From Tetrastigma voinierianum (lineage: Eukaryota > Streptophyta > Magnoliopsida > Vitales > Vitaceae), in contig JAEQBH010009431.1 of assembly GCA_016808115.1 (NCBI GenBank), forward strand, positions 1 to 64,000: DNA of 64,000 nucleotides, given 5' to 3'. The position numbers were made by a program, and so were the translations under genes. Position 1 is the stretch's first letter. Each line of letters begins with the position of its first letter. This document shows, piece after piece, positions 37,655 to 48,321 of this stretch. The notes beneath the pieces were generated by a model. That model did not search any database. It was not told the DNA's origin and was given only the letters and a program-made list of their open reading frames with translations.

Positions 37655-38190
37655 ATTTTCTTCATGATTTCTAAAATATGCATAACTCCTTCATTAGAAC
37701 TTGATTTAGGTGTTCTTAGACTCTATGGAAAGCCCTTGAGTCTAGAATCCACCCATATAGCTTGATAAAATTGAGGTCATATCCTATCCGGAAATGAAGA
37801 AAAATCGCTGGGCCCCGCTCGTCGCAATTATCGTAGTGTCGATTTTCTTCATGATTTGAAACATGCATAACTCCTTCATTAGAATTTGAATTTGGGTGTT
37901 CTTAGACTCCCCATGGAAATCTCTTTGAGTCTAGAATCCACCATATAGCTTGATCAGAGTTGAACTCATAAGTTAGATTCGAAAAATGACGAAAAATAAA
38001 GTGGTTGTTGTTGCTAATGCCATACAAGTTGCTCATTTCTTCTGAGATTGCAACTTGCATAACCTCAAGTAGGGACTCGTTATAGGTGTTCTTGAACTCT
38101 ATGGAAAGCCCATTGCGAATCTGACCATATGCTATTTAATAGCATTGGGTACCCACATATTTCTTAAAATTTAGCTGGGAGTACCAAGTG
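37655..38190. repeat. Three copies of a ~165-bp module shared with the Gypsy LTR
   Basis: Each copy has CATAAC(T), then GTTCTT(A/G)GACTC or GTTCTTGAACTC, TATGGAAAGCC, GAGTCTAGAATCCA and ATAGCTTGAT. The third continues as GGTACCCACATATTTCTTA. The same order occurs twice in each Gypsy LTR (49340-49690 and 55470-55805). Confidence 0.75.
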
Positions 38191-38889
38191 TGTACTAATC
38201 ACTCTGAATGAAATTCTATGTGGAATATATGAGTCAAATGATTACATAGATATAGTATGAATTTATGAATGATATGGATATAAGAACATGTGATAGGATT
38301 GGAATTGAAGAAATCGCTTAACATATATAAACTAAAATTTTTTTTAATTATATCACGATGAAATCACGTATTCTCTTTAGCACCCATTTGAAATGCATCA
38401 TCGTAAACGACAAAAGTTGTCGCTTTGATTCATATAGTTAGCCAGATTACATCCGCCCGAAGTACATAACGAAGTTTGAATACACCGATTGTCCCAAAGG
38501 ACGCTTACTAAAGGACGTTAATTAAATGATCATGATTTAATTTAAATTGCATATTATGTGTCATTTGGTGCCTTCGCTCGCTTGTTCCCTCCTGGGTGTG
38601 CACATTAGATATATAAATAGTAATGCAATTTGCTAAATCAAGCGTATTTACTATTATTTATATATCTTATTTAGTAGTACTTTGAAGAACCACGCCGGAG
38701 GCTCGAAATGCAGCACATAATGAACAACATGCAATCGTGATCTTTTTTTAACTAACTTTGTAAATGGATTAGGACCAAACCTATTGAAGAGAAAAAGAAA
38801 CTCGTTGGATCGGGCGGATAAGTGGGAGGTGGATGTGTGTAGGTTGCATATCACACGCAGAAAATAATCCATTTCCAACCACGCACAAT

Positions 38890-41160
38890 GTTAATGAACA
38901 TAAAATAATTGAGGATAATCGCGCTTGCTTACCAAATTGATTTTTGTGACTAGTTATGGAAGACGCGATCGTGGAATGGATGTAATGAGGGCCTAATAGT
39001 GAATGGAATGCTCTCTAATGAACGTGGGGATAAAGTCGATGAATTTGTCGCGTCGCCTCGAGACATCTTGAGTGTGTGAATGGTACGCCTATAAGGTGTC
39101 CTTGCACTTTAGTTAAATGTCGAATAAGAAGTTTTTGAATGTTGAGACTGCGGAAGGTGCATTTGTATAGAAATGGTTTTGTGCCTGGACACTACGCTTG
39201 ATATACCATGGTGAGAAGCAAAAGTCCACCGCAGGTGTCTGCCCGCGACGTGTCGCAAGCGAAACCCATCGGCTGTCCGATAATATGAATCACACTCACA
39301 TACCATAGAATGGTTTTGTGATGCCGGGTCCCGAATTCAACCCGATGGAGGAACCCAATGCCGAGGCAAGGAATTTCTAATAGACATGATCTCGAGCTGG
39401 AGACAAACCCCGTATACGAGGGAAATTTAAGCATACTCAACTATCTCGCACCGTGAGGGGATGTTAGAAATAAAGTGCATACACAGTGTTCGCAGCATGG
39501 TTTGATGATGTCTAATTTCATTCAAGAATCGCCACAAGATAACTGATGCCATTGGATTTCTACAAAGACGAAGAAGTTAGTTAGAGGGTCAATCTCGCAT
39601 GTGTCATTCATTGTCGCGGTGAACAACCCGTATGATATATTGGGGTGATGATGTTGACCTTAACAGCTTGTAAAAATGTGGGCATGCTCGGCACAAGCAA
39701 AAGGTTAGGGGTTCCTTTTCGAAATAGATTGTATATACTAAGTTGAAGGTGCCAGATAAGAAGATGCACTATTTTCCACAACACCTAGGTCGGGCAGAGA
39801 TCAGATGCATCAACCGCAACAAATGTGCTTAATGAAATGAGGTGGCATCTGCAGCAATCATATAGTGAGGATCTGGTGAAGAGGTCACCCTTCGATGCAC
39901 CCCCCGCTTGGAAACATTTTGATGGGTGTTTCCTCGATTTTTCATCCGTTCGGAAATGTTAGACCGGGTTTATTTGCTAATGGTTTTCAGCCAAGCCGTC
40001 AATCTCGACAGAGCAATATTCTTCGTGGGCCCGTGGTGGTGGATGCCAGATAACCGCCTCTGCACTTACACATGACGGGGTTAGGAATTTGCGTTTTTGA
40101 TTGTGTTAGTGTCGGGGCCTACGAATCCAAAGGGGAAGATAGATGTTTTCTTGCAGCCATTGATAGCGGAGTTGAAAGTCTCGTGCGTCAGGGGTTCAAA
40201 CTTATGATATTTTCCAAACTAAGAAAATTTTCAAATGCGCGCGCCCTCATGTGGGACCATAAATGACTTTCCAACAGATTCTAACCATCGAAGTTTTTGC
40301 CCATGAATCATCCGTATCAATCGCAATGCACCAAAGACTCTTACATTAAGAATAGAAAGGTTACTAAACAATTCCCAAGCTGGGATCCGGGATGAAATTC
40401 TGCGTGATTTGAATAACGTAGAGGGTCAGGAAGGTGATAGATGTTGATGCTGAGGTTGTGAATGCAAACAGCCTAAGACTTGTGGGTGGAATAAGAGAAG
40501 TATTTTCTGGATTTGTTCCATCGGGCGTGAACACTTGCTCAGCACAATCTGATGTTATGCATATCGAGAAGAAATGTGTTTGATAATATTTTCTGGCATA
40601 AAGTGTTTAACATTCCGTGGAAAATCAAGGACACGTACAAGTCAAGAGACAGCTGAATAAATATTGCTGTCGCTCAATTTGCACAAATCTTGTCACCAAG
40701 AATACTCCCGATGTGCCATTTGTTCACAAATCGCTGCAAGAAGGATGTGCTGGAGTGGGTAAAAACTTAGATTTCCGCATGGTTATGCTTCTAATCCGGG
40801 GAGATGTGGATGCGAACAAACTTAAGATGTTTGGCATGAAGAGTCATGATTGTCATGTATTCATGCAAAGGTTAAGTTTCAATTGGTTTTCTCGAGAATT
40901 CCCGCCAAATAGAATATGGGAGCCGATAACCGAGATTTCTTTATTCTTCAAGCAACCGACTTCTTCTTCGACCACACGTAGGAGCGAGGAATCGGATGTG
41001 AACAAATTCGTTATCTTATGCAATCTTGAGAAGATCTTTCCTCCAAGTTTTTTTTGACTCACAATGGAACATCTTCCAAAGGCACTTGGCTTACGTTGGT
41101 TAGATTGTCAACCACCATTATCGCTGGATGTATCCTCCGTAAAGGTAATATTAATTCACT
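38890..41160 (+). pseudogene. CACTA TNP2-type transposase (Transposase_21 and DUF4218 regions)
   Basis: Words across frames in order: MRWHLQQS, DAPPAWKHFDGCFLDFSS, ANGFQPSRQ, PVVVDARLPP, IDSGVESLVRQG, NARALMWDHK, KKRSIFW-like RSIFWICSI, then KMFGMKSHDCHVFMQRL, EPITEISLFFKQ, LCNLEKIFPPSFF and YRWMYP. These match the Transposase_21 catalytic part and the DUF4218 domain that follow each other in plant CACTA transposases. The N-terminal zinc-finger region upstream is not clear. More than ten frame breaks; no activity expected. Confidence 0.85.
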
Positions 41161-41182
41161 CAACCAATTCTTCCTATATATA

Positions 41183-41183
<1 letters not shown>

Positions 41184-41219
<36 letters not shown>
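41184..41219. repeat. (AT)n microsatellite
   Basis: Pure AT run just after the DUF4218 region, probably in an intron. Confidence 0.95.
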
Positions 41220-41225
<6 letters not shown>

Positions 41226-41929
41226 CATGACTTGTAATATTGAATAATCTTCTTGTAGATACTTGAGGAAAATAAAGCATAAAATCATGAATAAGGCTCA
41301 GTAAGAGGGTTCTATATCAATCGGGTAGCTATTACGGATGAGGTCGCAAATTGCGAGATCATTCTATTTCAAAGAAGGAGATTCAACTCTGCACTTAAGA
41401 AAAAGCGAATGAGGTTTATCTGATGACATTGTAAAAGTGGATAATGATATGTTTGAAATTTTCAAGCCTCCGTAAAGCAACTCCAAGGTCGAAGGGAACG
41501 GTATTCAGCGCATAAATGAATATACGGCAGCCTCATCTATATGTCCCAATGGAATTGTCCGCAGGTTCAACCATTCATAGAGTAAGTAGTTGCTAAAAAA
41601 GTCAAATGAGATCTATTTAGCATGTTAATTTACTATTTCCTCAATGTATCCATTTTCTAATTTCATTTCTATTTTTAGTGTCTTCAAGCATGCAAAACGT
41701 GAAACGCTTCCAAACTGAACGACGGTTTGCCAACGCCGTGATTTGAGCAAGAATTTCCATCATGGTTTGAAAATACATGTTTACTAAACATGAAAATCAT
41801 AAAACAATTGTAATGTTCGATACAAATTTATAATTGTAATCTCAACAATACAATCGACATTCGATTACAAAGTTCATAATCGTGCAAATAAAAATTTCCA
41901 ATCATTATCTTCGAACTATAGCACGAGGT

Positions 41930-42650
41930 CCCCTAAGAGAGGTTAGAACTACTAACGAAAGAACATCGTGGTGAATGGTTTAAATTTCACACTGAATCGT
42001 ATGGGAGTTACCGGGCAAAAATGCATTACTGGGTATGCATAGCAGAGTCCGTATACAATGAAACCGAATCGACTATTATTACTGACTCGGGTCGGCGATC
42101 GAAAGTTAGAATTTAAAGCCCTCCCGATTAAAAGAACTGCGGTTATTCAAAATGTGAATGGTCTCGACCCAACACCACATGTCGGTATATAGGGGTTGTC
42201 CACATCCTCGACATATAAACTTGTCGATGTGCACGATAAAAACGATTCAACAAGTATGAACCTTTGTCTTAGCAAGACAAGCATCACAGTTTATTATATT
42301 ATTGTGAATATTCCTGTGCAGGGGACTTGTCCTAGAAAGGATTGGAAAGTCGGTGCAAGATCAAAGCTAGCTCAAATTGACATCCCCGCATCACCAAGTA
42401 CCGATGTCATAGAACCAGATTTTTAAATGATGAAAATGATGTTATAATCGTTGTGGTGGGGACGAAGATCGCCCTTTTAGTTGCATCTTCTAAGATGGAT
42501 ACAAGTGGGGATGTAGATGCAGTTGATGAACATTTAATCGACTGCGAGGAAGAAATGAGTGATGAAGAGAGTTTAGAAAATGATGTTACTACATCTCAAG
42601 AAGAAGACGAACTGCATTTAGATGATTCTGACATGAGAATGAGTAGTTAG
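41930..42650 (+). pseudogene. CACTA DUF4216-type region and acidic tail
   Basis: After NGIVRRFNHS near 41550 come EWFKFHTESYGSYRAK, LVDVHDKNDSTSMNL, then VYYIIVNIPVQGTCPRKDWKV and an acidic C-terminus (DCEEEMSDEESLEND, EEDELHLDDSDM). This is the order seen at the C-terminus of plant TNP2 proteins. Confidence 0.7.
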
Positions 42651-42760
42651 TGCAGTTTTAGTTATTTCAATCGTTAATCATGTTTGTTTATTTTCTACGC
42701 TTTATGTATTTTACTTGATGCTTACTAATCAATAATGTGTTGTTTATTTTGATCTCCGAT

Positions 42761-43620
42761 ATGGCACGTGGACGAGGTAGAGGCAGCATCGCTGCCGTGT
42801 CGCATCGGGCCCGGTAGAAAGAAGGCCCCGTGTATGCCCGATCCCGGTAGAGGGTCGCGGATGAGACCCCACACAGCATGCAGGAGGTTGTGAATGTACC
42901 GCAAACAGCCAGAAGACGTGCTTGCATCGATCCACATCATGGTCCTGAGATTGTGATGAATGATCAAGAGATGTGGGAGGGAGAGGAGGGAGAGGATGGA
43001 GATGTTGGAGAGTCTTCCCTCAGCACCCTGCGCACGAGACTCTCCTATTGCCTTCGCGTTTCTTGATCTCGACAATTGGATAATCCGTAAGATATCAAAC
43101 TTAACTAATGATTTATCCATTTCTTAATTCTATTTGCTATGAAATTTTGGTTACAGGACGGGGTTAGAGCCGTCGGGGTTCAATTTAGGTTTTGAGACAA
43201 TTTTCGTGAAGTCCTTAAACCCTCATGGAGCAGCTAACTGAAGTCGATGCATAGAGTACCCGCTTGATGATTTCGGAGATAATTTAAGGTATATATTACT
43301 ACTTAACATTTTTACATCATCTTATTTATTCTTTTGTTCACCGATGAAATATGTCTTAAATTATAATTTGCATAAAGTTTATAGGTGGACACACCCGTTG
43401 AGGCGGTCAAAAGGGTGTTCTGGCCAAACATGTCGCCACGCAGATAAAGACACCGTGGTAATGAGGTCAAAGATAAATGGTTGAAGAAGAAAGAGCAAGA
43501 TCTCAGTGTCCCGATCATGTTTTCCCGTGAGGGCGGAGAAGATGGGAAGATCCTGATTATAGAAGAGGTGTGAGTAAACGTAGCGGCAATCGTCGGCCGA
43601 GCGGTCGAGAGAGGGTAGTG
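42761..43620 (+). pseudogene. Second CACTA protein (TNP1/transposase-24-like), degraded
   Basis: Begins MARGRGRGSIAAVS, then NVPQTARRRACIDP and an acidic block EMWEGEEGEDGD. Further on are VDTPVEAVKRVFWPN and KDKWLKKKEQDLSVP. A separate frame at 46005-46367 (DFQDATAKCAIQDGPSIPRD) may be its C-terminal part beyond the inserted repeats. Assigned mainly by position after TNP2 in a CACTA element. Confidence 0.45.
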
Positions 43621-43984
43621 GCATGTCTACACACACTTGTGGATCTCGCTCTATGCGTGAGCACGAACGAGCATTGGTATTATTTCTAATTTATAATTTT
43701 ATGCGCTTATTACTTTGTGAATCGTGTTCAATTATGCCTATTTTTCATTTTAAGGATTTTTTTTCAATTGAATTAACGTATGTATTGCTCAGAATTAAAG
43801 ACACGCAAGGAGGGTAAGAAGCCCGCCTCCTCGCTATTCGGGGATACACGCACACCGAAGGGTCATGATGATCACACTTTGTCGATCGAGATCTCATGCA
43901 AAGAATGTGTTTCATTAAAATAAAATTACTTTTTTTTTTTTTTTTTTTTTGAAGATAAATTGGTAAATACTTATTTTTACTCAT

Positions 43985-44210
43985 TTTTATCCCATGTGGA
44001 CCCTGGGTGTGGTCTGTGAAATGTCGACAGTTGCCATGTTATTTGGACATGTTGTATTTTGGTAGAGCCCCGTACAAAGGAGACTCGCCCCTCGATTAAG
44101 TAACCCTGCCCTCGAGAAAGGAATCAATGAAGTGGTGTCGGGTTACCCGACATCCACGAATATTCTCAAGGAAGCCGGGACGGGCTGTCAACTGACCCCG
44201 AAACGAGGGT
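43985..44210. repeat. Gypsy-LTR-end-like patch inside CACTA
   Basis: TGTTGTATTTTGGTAGAG, CCGTACAAAGGAGACTCGCC, GGTGTCGGGTTACCCGACAT and a final GGTGTCACA repeat the last ~230 bp of the Gypsy LTR (50985-51203 and 57105-57334). Confidence 0.8.
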
Positions 44211-44838
44211 GTCACAAAGAACCTCTCCACAATCGTTTGCTAGAAGCCAACCTATGGAAGTAAGACACAATAGAGGAGGAAAATACCTGCACTACAAGCA
44301 CATTATGAAAATGCACCCGTGCCAAACCAATCATAAGGACGAATCTAGATTATAAACCTAAAGGAAGACCCTACCCAATAGAAAAACCCTATAAGTTCCA
44401 AGGTCAAGCCTTAGGCCAAATACTAAATATAACCATGTTATTGGGACATGTTGTATTTTGGTAGAGCTCCCCGTACAAAGGAGACTCGCCTCCGATTTTA
44501 GTTAAATCCTAGTCTCGGGAGAAAGGGAACAATGAAGTGGTGTCAAGCTACCCGACATCCACGACACTTCAAGGCGTAGTTGACGGGTTGTCAACGGACC
44601 GGAAACGAGGTGTCACAAGAACTCCTCTCCTACACCATTTGCTAGAAGCCAACCTATGGAAGTAAGACACAATAGGAGGAGGAAAATTACCTAGACCACA
44701 AGCAATATTATGAAAATGTAATCTGGTGCCAAACCAATCATACGACCTAATCTATGATTATAAACCTTGGGGAAGACCCTACCCAATAGAAAAACCCTAT
44801 AAGTTCCAAGGTCGTCTCAGGCCAAATACTAAATATAA
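44034..44838. repeat. Tandem duplication, period ~399 bp
   Basis: The segment from CCATGTTATT through the LTR-end patch to CCAAATACTAAATATAA occurs twice in a row, beginning at 44034 and 44433, with many small differences. Confidence 0.85.
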
Positions 44839-45180
44839 CATCTCACGATCCACAATTGGTGGAATAGTGTAATAGATAAGGAAATATCCAATAGTAGTAT
44901 ACGTCCTGGAAAATACCCCCACGAAATGCACTCGAAACTATGTACAAATATTTAGAAACCTTTTTGGGGAGAAAGATACGACATATGGGAATCATACAAG
45001 ACAAAACCCATTAAGAAGAGTCAATACAGATTTTGTAAAAATATATTTACACCACAAACATATGGAATTGAAGAAACAAAAAAAAAAAAAAAAAAATATA
45101 AACCATATAAGAATATGGCTTAAAAGATATTTCTTAAAAATATCTACTAGAAGAAAACCTTATTTAGATCCCAACAGACA

Positions 45181-45800
45181 TGTAAAAAAATATAATCCAA
45201 AGATTTGGTTTATACTTCTCTCTTTATTTTTTTTGAAGATTAATTAAAATACTTATTTTACATGTTTATTAGACAAAATATGAGGAAATGTTAGTTGTTG
45301 CGACTGCTTATTCCCATTGTTGCATCACAGGTTTAATATATGTTTGAATTATTACCATATTTATTAACACTTGAACCATGTAATATATATAATTGATTGG
45401 ATATATTTTTGTGAGTAGTGATGTATGGCCCAAGTGGCCATTTTTACTCATTTTTATCCGTGATGTGGACCCTGGTTGGTGTGAAATGTCGGGACAAGCT
45501 GCCATGTTATCGGGACATTGCAGCTCCCCTCGCAGACAAAGGAGGACTCGCCTGATTACAAATCTCAGCCCAAAGTATAGTGCGTGGAATCATGAGCAAA
45601 CAGCGGTGCCGTATCTAAGATCCATATTAATACCCCACAGTTGACGGTTGTCAACGGACTTCTCGGGAACATGTAAAAAATATAATCCAAAGATTTCGGT
45701 TTATACTTCTCTTTATTTTTCAAGATAAATTAAAATACTTATTTTTTGCATGCTTATTAAAGTAGATATGAGAGGAAATGTTAAGTAGCCGCCGCGACCT
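45181..45800. repeat. Direct repeat, period ~491 bp, enclosing a further LTR-end patch
   Basis: TGTAAAAAAATATAATCCAA to GAGGAAATGTTA at 45181-45292 recurs at 45672-45784. Between them, 45450-45660 again resembles the Gypsy LTR end (CCATGTTATCGGGACATTG, CAAAGGAGGACTCGCC). Confidence 0.8.
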
Positions 45801-46553
45801 GCCGTATTCCTAGTCTACTTCAGTTCATGTGTGATGGTGCAATGTGTGTTCTCATTCATCGCCCACCCGCTGATACGACCGATTTGGTAATGAGGTCAGT
45901 TGATGGCAAGGAGAAGATGCCCGCCCCATGCCGTCGCACATCATTCTACTCGCCAGATTTCACCGTGATTATGCGAAGCTCCGCTTTGTGGACCATTTTC
46001 GAATTTGTTCTCGACGATGGAGGACTTTCAAGACGCGACAGCGAAATGTGCGATACAAGACGGGCCGTCGATACCGCGCGACGTGATGATCGAACACTAC
46101 AGGATTTATAGGGACAGTTGCGTCTACACCGCTTACAAAGAAGTGCTCCGAAGCGTGGACCGCAAAACCCGAAGGATCTACCCTGACAGTTCGGGGCAAT
46201 GCTCCAACCATCTACTCAAAGACTTACACAGTATTCCCGGCAAAGAACTCGCATCATCAGATTGTGCGCGTAAAGAAGCACACAAATTTACCCTAGTACC
46301 CGACATCTCTCACCATACGACTGTGAAGCACATCTCAAAGATCACGATGATGACACTAGGTCGATGATCGAAAGGGCTACACACTTTTTTTAATGTATTA
46401 TACTTGGATTTGGGAATTCATGTTTTTATTTTCTCTGACTTATTTACTATATATATATGCAAAAGATATATATTAAGCTTGTTTGCTTTAAAATATTTTT
46501 TACTCTCTTTATATATAATATGCATGCACTATTGTACTTTTCTTTGTTTCTGC

Positions 46554-46593
<40 letters not shown>

Positions 46594-46594
46594 A

Positions 46595-46634
<40 letters not shown>
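46554..46634. repeat. (AT)n microsatellite, interrupted once
   Basis: About 80 bases of AT with a GGAG interruption near 46591. Confidence 0.95.
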
Positions 46635-46637
<3 letters not shown>

Positions 46638-46679
46638 AAAGTAAGATATCAAACTCAAAATGGCAAAAAATATTTAAAA

Positions 46680-46905
46680 ATTAATTTACCGACCAAATTG
46701 AGACCAAAAACCGACCAAATTTTTTAATATCATTGTCGTAACGATCGCGTAATTTATCGACCAATTGATTTTTTGTTGGTGAAATAATTACCACCGGAAA
46801 ATTAAGTGACTAAATACTCTGAAATGGTAAATGGTCGGTAATGGTTATCGGTCGTGATCGCTTTAACACCAAAAATGGTCTGGTAATTGGTGATTTTTAG
46901 TACTG
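46680..46905 (-). repeat. CACTA right terminus with subterminal repeats
   Basis: ACCGACCAAATT, AAACCGACCAAATT, GGTCGGTAATGG and TATCGGTCG precede the terminus ATTTTTAGTACTG. This mirrors the left end. Confidence 0.8.
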
Positions 46906-46908
46906 GGA

Positions 46909-47336
46909 CCACAACACCTTGATACTAATACTTTGACGAACCGAAACTATGCCCGAACCTTATCACCTATACCCAACAACGCTGAATACAAAAACTACCT
47001 TGATCCAACCTTTTTACACACATAAAAATCGAGAAAATCGACATACAACCTCGGGGTCAAAGCAGAGGCTCTTTTATGCAGGCATTGGAATTAATATCCT
47101 TTATTCCTTGAAATGAATATTCTTATTCCTCGAAATGAATATCCTTTTATTCCTTGGTATGAATATCATTCATCGCTTCTGAATTAATGTCATTTATTCC
47201 TTTGGAATGAATTTCATTCATTGGTTTTTCAACAATTCTTACACGAATGACATCCATGACCGTAAAAACTTCAAAAACCTCAAAACCAGTGATAGATTCA
47301 AATAATTGAAACCCGTACTGAGAGGTGTAGGTGTCA
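46909..47336 (-). repeat. Copia-B left (3') LTR, second part
   Basis: Continues after the CACTA element with CACAACACCTTGATACTA, matching 63880 onward. Ends GGTGTAGGTGTCA, then CCCTTTC, the complement of a polypurine tract. With the first part this gives an LTR of about 690 bp. Confidence 0.7.
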
Positions 47337-47839
47337 CCCTTTCGAGCTTTCCCTTGTAAAATTATGTTTACTCTACCAACTCAAACAAGGACATGATGTC
47401 CTAGTGACTACCATTTGTAGATGATGACATATCTCTGGCCAATAAGAATCTTCCTAACACATTTCGCTCTCACCAGATCCATTTCGCCATGGACATGGGC
47501 TGCTCTTGTGGCTTAATAGGAATCGTGTCCTATTAAATTCCCTTTAAAGCAGGCCCACTTCACTCCTACATAGGTGATCTCCTAATTCAAGAGCAACTCA
47601 TATTACTCTCATTTTACGTTCCATCGCACGTAGACACAGCAAAGCTAACCTTCCTTTACTAGCATCACTGCTTCATCATAGAAAGTACAAGGAAGATCCC
47701 CAGCCAATCATAAAACCAAGCCCTACATTGGCTGTCCCTTAAAACCTAGATCTCGGGGATCTCCACCAACTAGGTTAGGTGTTCAATGAATCAATTTATT
47801 ATTTTAGCAGGCTTTATTCTCATTCCTTCAATGACTCAA

Positions 47840-48316
47840 CTAACTCTCTATTTAACCCTTTGGTTAGCAGATCCTCAATGTTATATTTGAACTTTACATA
47901 GTTTAAAAGAGATAACCCCAACGACGGGTTCTTATTGTGATTGTATCTACAACGAATATGTTCAGATTCTTATCGCTATACATACTGCTTTCTTTGTGCT
48001 ACCACAGCGTATTGACTATTAATGTATACAAATTGAGATATAGGCTTCGCCATATCTCGAATATCCTCTAAGGAAGTAGCTAACCATTCCGTCTCTTCCC
48101 TACATTTGTCTAATGCTATAAACTCATACTCCATTGATCTCGCACAACCTATTGTTTTGAGGATTTGATGATTGCTCCCTCCCAGTGTAAACACATAACC
48201 ACTAAGAGATTTTGATTCTTAACATTTGATATCCAAAGCCAGATCATCAGAATCTTCTTACAAAGGAAAACAAGATATCTTGTATAGTGTAGCTCATAAT
48301 CACGAGTAAAACTGTA
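47840..48316 (-). pseudogene. Copia-B RNase H and 3' end of pol
   Basis: Minus-strand words: DYELHYTRY, ISNVKNQ, FTLGGSNHQILKTIGCARS, EYEFIALDKCREETEWLAT, then VKFKYNIEDLLTKGLNREL near the end. The coding sequence begins exactly at the Gypsy insertion point and continues the RT that ends at 57343. Confidence 0.85.
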
Positions 48317-48321
48317 GTACT
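48317..48321 (+). repeat. Gypsy target-site duplication, left copy (GTACT)
   Basis: GTACT directly before the 5' LTR. Repeated at 57338-57342. Confidence 0.7.

Larger units (their letters stand above)
36651..46905 (+). mobile_element. CACTA (En/Spm-type) DNA transposon, 10,255 bp, in the Copia-B LTR
   Basis: The left terminus reads CACTACTAAAAATAACC. The reverse complement of the right terminus reads CAGTACTAAAAATCACC. A 3-bp direct repeat GGA flanks both ends, as CACTA transposases produce. The uninterrupted sequence is preserved in the right Copia-B LTR (ACTTACAAGCA...CAACACCTTGATAC). Both ends carry subterminal copies of GGTCGGTAAT and its complement, the binding-site-type repeats of this class. 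The interior encodes a TNP2-type transposase and a second degraded protein, and also contains Gypsy-LTR-like patches. Frames are broken throughout. Confidence 0.92.

Noticed and set aside
37655..38190. CRISPR-like spaced repeats
   Set aside because: Units are ~165 bp and imperfect with no short spacers, and the genome is a plant nuclear one.
46404..46684. ORFs rich in Ile and Tyr in the CACTA element
   Set aside because: Translation of an AT microsatellite.
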